Source of the DNA: Flavobacteriales bacterium
Lineage (GTDB): Bacteria > Bacteroidota > Bacteroidia > Flavobacteriales_E > Vicingaceae
Direction of reading: 5' to 3'
DNA length: 8,364 nucleotides
Assembly (NCBI GenBank): GCA_002402165.1
Contig: NVVI01000042.1
Location: forward strand, 17,111 to 25,474
The position numbers were made by a program, and so were the translations under genes. The notes under the pieces are model-generated. The model made no database searches. It was not told the origin of the DNA and saw only the letters and a list, made by a program, of their open reading frames with translations. Shown in pieces: positions 1 through 7,300 of this stretch (position 1 is the first letter of the stretch; the number at the start of each line of letters is the position of its first letter).

Positions 1-447
1 AAAACTGTCTGTTGTAGCAACCATTAATATTAACGGAATCATAAATAGAAAAAATACAATGTAAATTTTGTAATTTTTAAAGAACCCTTTTGGTGATAAG
101 CCATAATCACTTAATTTATCTTTAAATAAAATTTTGATAATTAATAAGGGGATAATTAAGTAAAAAGTAAACAATATAAACACCCAATAACTTAGTTGAA
201 ACAATCTATCATTCGGAAAATGAGTTTGAAGTGATTGTAGCCATTCAGCTACTCCATTTAATTTAATGGTATTTAAAAAGGAGGTAAAAAATTGAAAGTT
301 GCTAAAGTATTGGATAAATACCAATGAAAAAGCAACAACAATAAGTACAGTAATTACTTTTTTATCGATTTGTGGAGTGTCTGATTTACCGGCTTCAACT
401 TTGTTAAAAGTGTCGATAAAAATGGTATTCCAAATATTTTTTAGCAT
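1..447 (-). CDS. CPBP-like intramembrane protease family membrane protein, N-terminal part (3' end outside window)
   Basis: An open frame runs from ATG at 447-445 to the window edge without a stop, giving 149 residues of an unfinished protein. The N-terminus (1-30) is short and polar. Three hydrophobic segments follow at about 31-48, 83-107 and 126-144, so this is an integral inner-membrane protein. The stretch KLSDYGLSPKGFF (111-123) followed by a membrane helix resembles the region before the catalytic core in Bacteroidota CPBP (CAAX/bacteriocin-processing type) proteases. The diagnostic EExxxR and histidine motifs would lie beyond the window, so activity cannot be judged. The start is the first ATG after the repeat at 463-533, and no Shine-Dalgarno is visible. 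It follows the lipoprotein gene on the same strand but is separated from it by a palindromic repeat, so co-transcription is uncertain. The reading frame is solid; the family call is a resemblance judged by eye. Confidence 0.62.
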   Translation of the reverse strand, partial: MLKNIWNTIFIDTFNKVEAGKSDTPQIDKKVITVLIVVAFSLVFIQYFSNFQFFTSFLNTIKLNGVAEWLQSLQTHFPNDRLFQLSYWVFILFTFYLIIPLLIIKILFKDKLSDYGLSPKGFFKNYKIYIVFFLFMIPLILMVATTDSF

Positions 448-462
448 AAACTACAAAGTTTT

Positions 463-533
463 GTCATTCTGAGCTTGTCGAAGAATAAAACAAAACGAAT
501 TAATTTTCTACCCTTCGACAAGCTCAGGGTGAC
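463..533. repeat. Inverted pair of palindromic interspersed repeats
   Basis: Two 21-bp arms face each other. The arm at 513-533 reads CTTCGACAAGCTCAG, then GG, then TGAC. The arm at 463-483 is its reverse complement except for two bases (AA instead of GG). A 29-bp AT-rich spacer lies between. Transcribed RNA could fold into a long hairpin, so it may terminate transcription or stabilise the 3' end of the lipoprotein gene upstream of the CPBP-like gene. The same core recurs at 2536-2764. The form is REP-like; similar sequences are common between genes in Flavobacteriia (from memory). Confidence 0.85.
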
Positions 534-540
534 AATTAAT

Positions 541-960
541 TCAGCTCGTATGGTCAATAGTAATTACCCAACTTTCATTAATTTTTTTCCAGTACAAGGT
601 GAAATATCCACCAAGATTATCACTTTCTCTAATTAAACTCCATTTTCCTAATAGGTAAGCAGTATTTCCATTTATTTCTAATTTGAGTACTTCAAACTTT
701 AATTTTCCCATTGCAGCTTTGCTAGGGTAAGATTTTTTGTAATTATCCAAGGTGGTTTTCCAACCGTATTTAATTCCATTTTTTCCAATAAACATTAGAG
801 AATCAGATTTCCAATAGCCCATCATGAAATTATCAATATCTCCATCGCTCCACGCTTTTTCCTGCATGTCCATCACTGCTAAAATTTCTCTTTCTGCTGA
901 AGGTGTTTTACTGCAAGAAATAATGGTTAAGCTAGTAAATAGGATTAATAATATTCTCAT
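541..960 (-). CDS. DUF4440 / SnoaL-like (NTF2-fold) lipoprotein
   Basis: This is a small secreted lipoprotein of 139 residues from ATG 960-958. The N-terminus is a lipoprotein signal: Arg2, hydrophobic core 3-14, and lipobox I-I-S-C with lipidated Cys16. Residue +2 is Ser, so outer-membrane anchoring is likely. The rest (about 22-139) matches DUF4440-type NTF2-fold proteins: an initial helix with the pattern ILAVMDMQEKAWSDGDID (26-43), then strands with a Trp-rich end, WVITIDHTS. Such domains form cone-shaped pockets; most members have no known substrate, and no catalytic residue can be named here. An upstream in-frame ATG at 990 would give 149 residues, but it overlaps hutH by 29 bp and places ten polar residues before the signal, so 960 is preferred. 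The ATG lies one base after the hutH stop, which suggests translational coupling and a shared transcript. A functional link to histidine breakdown is not established. Confidence 0.8.
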   Translation of the reverse strand: MRILLILFTSLTIISCSKTPSAEREILAVMDMQEKAWSDGDIDNFMMGYWKSDSLMFIGKNGIKYGWKTTLDNYKKSYPSKAAMGKLKFEVLKLEINGNTAYLLGKWSLIRESDNLGGYFTLYWKKINESWVITIDHTS

Positions 961-961
961 T

Positions 962-2473
962 TTATAAAAAATCTTGTGTGGATAGTTCATTAGAAAAGTC
1001 TTTTATGAATTGAATACTCTTTTCTATTAGAGGATGCATTTCTACATCATCCTCTACAAAATTAACTGATTTTCTGTATTCAGTAACAAAATCATTAATA
1101 ATTGGAGATGATTTCAATGGTTTTCTAAATTCCAATCCTTGAGCAGCATTTAGCATTTCAACGCCCATAATTTTTTCTAAATTATCAACCATTCGGTAAA
1201 CTTTGGTTGCTGCATTTGCGCCCATACTTACATGATCTTCTTGTCCGTTGGATGAATCTATCGTATCTACAGAGCAAGGAACTGCCAATTGTTTGTTTTG
1301 GCTAACAACAGAAGCCGCTGCATATTGAGTAATCATAAAACCACTATTTAAACCTGGATTTGCTACCAAGAAAGTTGGTAATCCTCGCTCACCACCAATC
1401 AATTTGTAAATTCTTCTTTCTGAAATACTGCCTAGTTCAGCAATGGCTATCCCTAAATAATCTAAAGAAATTGCTAAGGGCTGACCATGAAAATTTCCTG
1501 CTGAGATAATTTCATCTTCATCAGGGAAAATAGTAGGATTATCAGTAACCGAATTTATTTCTTTTTCAAAAATGCTTTGTACATGAGCAATAGCATCTTT
1601 ACTGGCACCGTGAACTTGAGGAGAACATCTAAAAGAATAAGGATCTTGAACGTGAGCCTTTTCTTGCGTGATAATTTCACTTCCTGCTAGTGTTTTTTGA
1701 ATATTCCGAGCAGTTAAAAACTGTCCATCGTGTGGACGAATTTTGTGCACCAACTCGTTAAATGGGGAAATTCTGCCATCATAAGCATCAATAGAAACAG
1801 CAGTTATTAAATCGGTTAAAGTGCTTAATTTTTTAGCTCTCAATAGAGAATGAATCCCATAAGCACTCATAAACTGAGTTCCGTTTAATAAGGCTAACCC
1901 TTCTTTCGATTGTAATTGAATGGCTTCCCAGCCAAATTTTTTGTTGATCTCTGCTCCAGATATTTTCTTGCCTTTATAATTTACCTCACCTAATCCTATT
2001 AATGGTAAAGACAAGTGTGCCAATGGAGCTAAATCGCCTGAAGCACCTAATGAACCTTGCTCATAAACAACAGGAAAAACACCATTATTATAAAAATCAA
2101 TCAATCGTTGTACCGTTTTTAAATCTACTCCAGAGTGGCCGTAACTAATCCCTTGGATTTTGAACAACAACATTAATTTTACTACATCTTGAGGAACTTC
2201 TTCTCCCATTCCACAGGCGTGAGACATGACTAAGTTTCGTTGTAATTTTTCTAAATCTTCGGTAGGTATTTCTGTGTCACACAAAGCACCAAAACCGGTA
2301 TTAATTCCATAAATAGGCTTATCATTATTAGACATTTTATTGTCTAAATAAGTTCTACATTTAACAATTAAAGCTGTTGCTTCTTTGGAGAGTTGGAGTT
2401 GGTTGTTATTAGCAAGAATATCATTTATTGTTGCTAATGTTAACCAGTTTTTGTCAATCTGATGCGTTCCCAT
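962..2473 (-). CDS. hutH: Histidine ammonia-lyase
   Basis: HutH removes ammonia from L-histidine to give trans-urocanate, the first step of histidine degradation, in the cytoplasm as a homotetramer. From ATG 2473-2471 the protein has 503 residues, close to the usual ~510. The MIO prosthetic group forms from Ala144-Ser145-Gly146 in GSLGASGDLAPLAHLSLPLIG (139-159). Other family motifs are YGINTGFG (55-62), LLNGTQ (195-200), VQDPYSFRCSPQ (275-286) and GNFHGQP (326-332). His85 in MSHACG and Glu412 in NGQEDHVSM match the His83 and Glu414 positions that distinguish histidine lyases from tyrosine and phenylalanine lyases, so histidine is the expected substrate. An in-frame GTG at 2536 would add 21 residues but begins in repeat DNA; with ATG 2473 the MIO numbering fits the family almost exactly. 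No hutU, hutI or hutG is in view, so the rest of the pathway must be elsewhere or absent. The lipoprotein gene follows after one base. Confidence 0.95.
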   Translation of the reverse strand: MGTHQIDKNWLTLATINDILANNNQLQLSKEATALIVKCRTYLDNKMSNNDKPIYGINTGFGALCDTEIPTEDLEKLQRNLVMSHACGMGEEVPQDVVKLMLLFKIQGISYGHSGVDLKTVQRLIDFYNNGVFPVVYEQGSLGASGDLAPLAHLSLPLIGLGEVNYKGKKISGAEINKKFGWEAIQLQSKEGLALLNGTQFMSAYGIHSLLRAKKLSTLTDLITAVSIDAYDGRISPFNELVHKIRPHDGQFLTARNIQKTLAGSEIITQEKAHVQDPYSFRCSPQVHGASKDAIAHVQSIFEKEINSVTDNPTIFPDEDEIISAGNFHGQPLAISLDYLGIAIAELGSISERRIYKLIGGERGLPTFLVANPGLNSGFMITQYAAASVVSQNKQLAVPCSVDTIDSSNGQEDHVSMGANAATKVYRMVDNLEKIMGVEMLNAAQGLEFRKPLKSSPIINDFVTEYRKSVNFVEDDVEMHPLIEKSIQFIKDFSNELSTQDFL

Positions 2474-2535
2474 ATTTGTTGTTTTAGCATTGTAGGAACG
2501 AATCAATTTATCAGTTGTCTTTTCTTTTGATGGCA

Positions 2536-2611
2536 CTTCGACAGCCCTTCGACAAGCTCAGGGTGACATTTCTCAGTGTGACAAAAAATGTGACTACTAA
2601 TTCACAATGAC
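2536..2611. repeat. Cluster of full and decayed copies of the palindromic repeat
   Basis: One full plus-oriented copy lies at 2547-2567 and is identical to the copy at 513-533. It is flanked by a 5' fragment, CTTCGACAG, at 2536-2544. Two 3' fragments follow: CTCAGTGTGAC at 2572-2582 and TTCACAATGAC at 2601-2611. The tandem of fragments suggests repeated insertion or recombination at this spot. The cluster lies just upstream of hutH, and its first fragment supplies the rejected GTG start of that gene. Confidence 0.75.
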
Positions 2612-2665
2612 GATTATTTATTAAAGATACTAATTCTTTTCATTTTACGTCATCAAAAATTAACT

Positions 2666-2742
2666 GTCATTCTGAGCTTGTCGAAGAATAGGTTAATTTT
2701 AACTGCTTTATTTTTTTGATACTTCGACAGGCTCAGTATGAC
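2666..2742. repeat. Inverted pair of palindromic interspersed repeats downstream of hisS
   Basis: The minus-oriented arm at 2666-2686 is identical to the arm at 463-483, and identity extends a few bases on both sides. The plus-oriented arm at 2722-2742 reads CTTCGACAGGCTCAG, TA, TGAC. The 35-bp spacer is AT-rich. A further decayed fragment, TTCAGCATGAC, lies at 2754-2764, next to the hisS stop. In the hisS transcript this pair could form a long hairpin and act as a leaky terminator or 3'-end stabiliser before hutH. Confidence 0.8.
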
Positions 2743-2767
2743 AAAAAATAAAATTCAGCATGACGGT

Positions 2768-4264
2768 TTAGTTAGTTTTTATTATTTCTATTACTTCCTC
2801 AATAGTTTTATCAATATACTGTGTATCGCTTTCCATATCTCTTAGAAATAATACTCCTTTTTTTATCTCTTCACTTCTTACAGTAATAACATATCGAATC
2901 CCTTTTTTAACAGCAAAATTATATTGTCTTTTTTGTTTTACGGTGTCAGGATAAAACTCTGCATTAATACCACTTTCTCTTAATTGAAATAAATAGTTCA
3001 AACAAATATCTTCCTCACCTTCTCCATAATTGTAAAACAATACCTCAGTAGTATCTCCTTTAAATTCAGGATATAAATCGTTGTCTAACAATACATCATA
3101 AATTCTATCTGCACCAAAAGAAATACCTACACCAGAAACATCTTTTAAACCAAATTCACTAGTTAAATCATCATATCTACCACCACCACAAATACTAGGG
3201 AAGTTATCTACTTTAACTTCTATAATGGTTCCAGTGTAATATCCTAAACCACGAGCAAGCGTTGGGTCAAATTTGATGTTAGCTGTTTTTCTTCCTAAAG
3301 TTTTTAATTTTTCAAAAACAAATTCTAGCTCTTCTATTCCTTTCTGAGTATTGATGTTATCCTCAAAATTATCTGTAATAAAACCCAAATCATTTAATGC
3401 TTCTTCAGCATCGTTTAGATTCATAGTTTCTGGAATACTATTTCTAAGAATAGTTGGATTACATAATTCTAATAATTTTTCTACAGAATTCTCTGAAATA
3501 CTGTTTTGAATTAACTCCTTTTTAACTCCGTCTATTCCAGTTTTATCTAATTTGTCAATAGCAACTACAATTTCTTCAAATTTATCTTGTTCTCCAACAG
3601 ATTCTATAATCCCTTGTAGTATTTTTCTATTGTTAATGGAAATAGTATAATCTAATTTCCCTTGAAATAACTCTGTAAATACATCATCAATAATCTTGAT
3701 TAAATCTACTTCATTGACTAAAGAATCAGAGCCAATAATATCTGCATCACATTGATAAAATTCTCTGTACCTGCCTTTTTGAGGTCTATCCGCTCTCCAT
3801 ACTGGTTGTATTTGAAATCTACGAAAAGGAAACGTGATGTCATTTTGGTTTTGTACTACATACCGAGCAAAAGGAACAGTTAAGTCGTAACGTAATGCTT
3901 TTTCAGAAATTGAGTTTAATATTTCTTTTGGTTCAACTAAAAGACTTAATGGATATCTTTCTCCAATTAAAGCATCATCTAGCAACTGACAATCATCTTG
4001 AGCAGCATATCTGAATTTAGATTTTTGAACTCTTACATTACTTAAAAAATTCCCACTATTTAAAATCTTAAAAATGAGTTGGTCGCTTTCATCACCTCCA
4101 GTACCAATTAGCGTATCGAGATTTTCCATTGCTGGAGTTTCTATTTGCTGGAAACCATATCTTTTGTACACCTTTTTAATGGTATCAAAAATGTAGTTTC
4201 TTCTCGCCATTTCTGTGGGAGAAAAATCTCTTGTTCCTTTTGGTATACTTGGTTTGTTACTCAT
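2768..4264 (-). CDS. hisS: Histidyl-tRNA synthetase
   Basis: This class II synthetase charges tRNA-His with histidine using ATP in the cytoplasm; it is essential. The protein has 498 residues from ATG 4264-4262. The N-terminal PKGTRDFSP (8-16) is typical. Class II motif 2 spans about 148-178, with FRRFQIQPVWRADRP and the loop through YREFYQCDADIIG. The histidine-specific signature LARGLGYYTG is at 336-345, with Arg338 as the active-site arginine. Motif 3 is GVGISFGADRI at 378-388. Residues about 404-498 form the anticodon-binding domain. The protein is longer than the ~424 residues of E. coli HisRS, largely through a stretch of about 45 residues (72-117) before EKALRYDLTVPFARYVV; flavobacterial HisRS proteins carry a stretch of similar length there, as far as I recall. 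The gene is divergent from the cyclase sensor across 103 bp. The following hutH gene is separated by repeats. Confidence 0.97.
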   Translation of the reverse strand: MSNKPSIPKGTRDFSPTEMARRNYIFDTIKKVYKRYGFQQIETPAMENLDTLIGTGGDESDQLIFKILNSGNFLSNVRVQKSKFRYAAQDDCQLLDDALIGERYPLSLLVEPKEILNSISEKALRYDLTVPFARYVVQNQNDITFPFRRFQIQPVWRADRPQKGRYREFYQCDADIIGSDSLVNEVDLIKIIDDVFTELFQGKLDYTISINNRKILQGIIESVGEQDKFEEIVVAIDKLDKTGIDGVKKELIQNSISENSVEKLLELCNPTILRNSIPETMNLNDAEEALNDLGFITDNFEDNINTQKGIEELEFVFEKLKTLGRKTANIKFDPTLARGLGYYTGTIIEVKVDNFPSICGGGRYDDLTSEFGLKDVSGVGISFGADRIYDVLLDNDLYPEFKGDTTEVLFYNYGEGEEDICLNYLFQLRESGINAEFYPDTVKQKRQYNFAVKKGIRYVITVRSEEIKKGVLFLRDMESDTQYIDKTIEEVIEIIKTN

Positions 4265-4280
4265 TATTCTTAATCTGCCG

Positions 4281-4310
4281 CTAAATTAATAATCTAATAA
4301 TTGATTTCAA
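4281..4310 (-). promoter_or_regulatory. Candidate hisS promoter (Bacteroidota type)
   Basis: Read on the minus strand, TTG (4310-4308) is followed after 19 bases by TAATTTAG (4288-4281). This fits the Bacteroidota -33 TTG / -7 TAnnTTTG pattern with one mismatch. The implied transcript starts roughly 10 bases before the hisS ATG. In AT-rich DNA such matches can arise by chance. Confidence 0.35.
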
Positions 4311-4332
4311 TAGAAACCTTTTAATATATTAG
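4301..4332 (+). promoter_or_regulatory. Candidate promoter of the cyclase-HD operon
   Basis: TTG at 4301-4303 and TATATTAG at 4325-4332 are 21 bases apart and match the Bacteroidota -33/-7 pattern with one mismatch. The transcript would have a leader of about 30 bases. The box overlaps the candidate hisS promoter on the other strand, so the two could compete. No Shine-Dalgarno precedes ATG 4368; the upstream bases are A/T-rich, as is usual in this phylum. Confidence 0.3.
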
Positions 4333-4367
4333 TCGTTAAATTTAATAACCTAAAACTAATTAAACTA

Positions 4368-7300
4368 ATGCTAAAACGACTAAGTCTTTTCTTAATAATG
4401 GCATCTATTTTATTGAGTATTAGTGTGTTTGGTCAAGAAGGAACTCCTTTAATTACCAATTTTACTTTCGGAGAATCTAGTATAGATAATGAATCGTGGG
4501 CAATGGCTCAAGATGATGAAGGCCATATGATGTTTGCCAATAGGCGAGGAATTGTTTCTTTTGACGGTATTAAATGGAATACCATTCTTACTCCAAGTGC
4601 TCCAATGAGTTTGTTTTTTGATGACAATTCTCATCAGATTTTTGTTGGCTGCAAAAATAATATTGGGTATTTAATAAAAGGGGTTGATGGAATCTACAAG
4701 TACGCATCCTTAGTAGCAAACAAGAGAAATGTTGGCGACATAGAATCAATAGCCGAGCTTAACGGTGATATTTATTTTTACAGTTCCAATTACATTACTC
4801 GATTCAACATAAAAACTAAAAAAACCAAACAATGGCCTGCACAAGCAGGAGAACCGTATACCGGGTTTTTTATTAATAAGGCAGATGTTTATGTTAACAT
4901 TAGGCAACTAGGATTGCATAAATTAAAAGAAAATTTAAAAAGCCCAGTTAGTGGTGGAGAACAATTATTTAATGTAAATATTTTATTCTATTTCAATTAT
5001 TCTAAATCTCAAGTATTAATAGGAACAAGCGATGATTCCTTGTATTTATTTAGTGGCTCTAAATTGCATTCTTTTGAATATGAGTCGAGTAATTATATTA
5101 AAGAAAGCATTTTAGCAGGAGGAATAAATATTGATCAAAATAGTTTTGTGCTTTCTACAATTACAGGAGGTTGTCTAGTAATTAATAAAAGGACTAAAAA
5201 AACGACTTATACTTTAAATTATCAAACTGGCTTACCTGATGATGAAATTTATTCAATGGGGATTGACAGGAATAATGGTCTGTGGTTGCTTCATGAGTAT
5301 GGAATGAGTAGGGTAGATTTGAAATTGCCGATTAGAAACATTAACCATTACCCAGGGTTAGAAGGAAATCTCACCTCTATTATAGATGTTGATAGCATTA
5401 TTTATGTTTCTACAAGTGAAGGGGTTTATTATTTAACCGAAGTAAAAAATTATGAAGAGATTGAAGTGTTAGTTAAAGTTAATGCAGTTAAAAGAGATAA
5501 GGAACAAAAGGGAAATACTCAGGAAAAAAAGACATCATTTTTTGGGTTCAAAAAAACAAATAATGATGTCTCAATAGAGGAAAATGAAAAAAAGAAAGAA
5601 AAGATATGGAATAAAATATTTAAAAAAAGGAAAAAGAAAAAAAAGAAAAATAAAAAATATGTAGAAGAGGTTGAGCCTGAACCTGAAACGATTGAAGTTG
5701 TAGTGGAAGATGTTGCCCCTGAACCAGATGTTGAACCAGAAAAAATAAAAAAATCCTCAAAAAAAACTCAATCAGTTGTAAGCACTTCAAAAATTGCGTC
5801 TAAAAAAACGTATGCTTTACAATCTATTAGCCATAAGTACAATAAAATAGAAGGGTTAGAAGGAAAAGCTAAGCAACTTTTAGAATATAAAGATATGCTC
5901 CTTGTAGCTGCTAATACAGGTTTATACCAGATAGTTAATTTCAAGGCTTCGCAAATAATAGCAGATAAGTATGTTAATTTTATATATGAGTCAAAAATAA
6001 ATCCAAATAAATTTTATGTTGGAACCACAGAAGGGTTATTGGTTATAATAAATAATAACAACGAATGGATAATTGAAGATAAGCTAATTGATTTTAAAGA
6101 GAATGTTTATTCTGTATTAGAATTAGACAAAAATAATTTATGGATAGGCTGCGAAAATGTTGCTTACAATATTATATTTGACAATTCTGGATATCCTGTA
6201 AACATTAAGCCTTATACATTTAAAACAGACTTTACTGAAAGGATATTAGTCAGAAGCGTGTACAACATTCCTTATTTTTTCCTTTCAACTGGGCTTCATA
6301 GCTATAGCGAGAAGAAAGATTCTATTATATACAATCCGAAAACAAATAAAGGATTTACAGGACAATCTAAATACATTTTTTCTCAAAAAAATATTACATG
6401 GATATTTAATGAATCTAAATGGGTGAGTTTGCACGAGCTTTCTCGATATGCGAGTTTGCCAGAAGCGTTTCTAGAATTGTTTGATAACATTAGTAATATA
6501 TATGTTGATTCAAAAAGTAACTTATGGATTATTGATAATAACAATTCTATTTATAAAATACTAAACATAAGAAAAGATTACGAAGAAATATTTGACGTTT
6601 ATTTAAATTTTATTGTAGGGAAAGGTGGAGATATTCTTTCTAAGGATAACCTTGAATTAGGTTCTAATGAAAATTCATTACGGTTTAATATATCTGCTCC
6701 TTATTTTGTAAGATCAAATGCAATTAATTTCAAATACTATATTGAAGGATTGAAAAATGATTGGTCTGAATGGAGTGAAAACCACTACATTGATTTACCC
6801 TATTTACCTGATGGAGATTTTGTTTTACACATAAAAGCAAAAAATATTTTAGGAAAAGAAACAACTGTTAAAACATTTAAATTTTCTATAGATGCTCCTT
6901 ATTATAAAAAATGGTGGTTTTACTTATTCTGTTTACTAGGAGGTGCTTTATTGTTTGGTTTTGTAGTTAGATTAAGAGAGAAACAATTAAGAAGACAACA
7001 GAAAATATTAGAAGATAAAATAACGGTTAGAACAGCACAATTGGTAAAAGAGAAAGAAAAAACAGAAGAACTCATATTAAATATTTTACCTAAAGAAACA
7101 GCAGATGAATTAAAGAAATACGGTAAAGCTAAAGCTCGTCATTACGATTTTGCTTCAGTGATGTTTACCGATTTTAAAGGATTTACTTTTTTAGCAGAAA
7201 AAATGACTTCTGCTGATTTAGTTAAGGAAATAGATTATTGCTTTTCACATTTTGATGATATTATTGACAAGTATCGCATAGAGAAAATTAAAACAATAGG

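Noticed and set aside
958..990. ATG at 990 as the start of the lipoprotein (149-residue form)
   Set aside because: It would overlap hutH by 29 bp and put a polar extension ahead of a well-formed lipoprotein signal that begins at ATG 960.
1296..1298. Gln in SQNK of HutH (residue 392) as loss of the catalytic Glu of histidine lyases
   Set aside because: Counting from the GNFH motif shows that the key Glu414 position of the Pseudomonas enzyme is the Glu of NQEDHV, which is present here as Glu412; the SENK-to-SQNK change is at another site.
2534..2536. GTG as the start of hutH (524-residue form)
   Set aside because: It lies in repeat DNA, is a non-ATG codon, and adds a non-family N-terminus; ATG 2473 gives normal length and numbering.
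463..2764. CRISPR array
   Set aside because: The repeats are in both orientations, irregularly spaced, partly decayed and split between two gaps with genes between; no cas gene is present.
2474..2767. Small gene or RNA in the hisS-hutH gap
   Set aside because: The gap is dominated by repeat copies and AT-rich filler; no convincing start plus coding pattern or tRNA-like fold was seen.
3914..4051. Extra stretch of about 45 residues (72-117) in HisRS before EKALRYDL as a novel insertion
   Set aside because: Flavobacterial HisRS proteins carry a segment of similar length here, as far as I recall; only its sequence seems divergent, and all catalytic motifs are intact.
4449..4634. Minus-strand 61-codon open frame inside the sensor cyclase gene
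   Set aside because: It lies antisense within a strongly supported propeller coding region, and its translation has no recognisable domain; it is a shadow frame.
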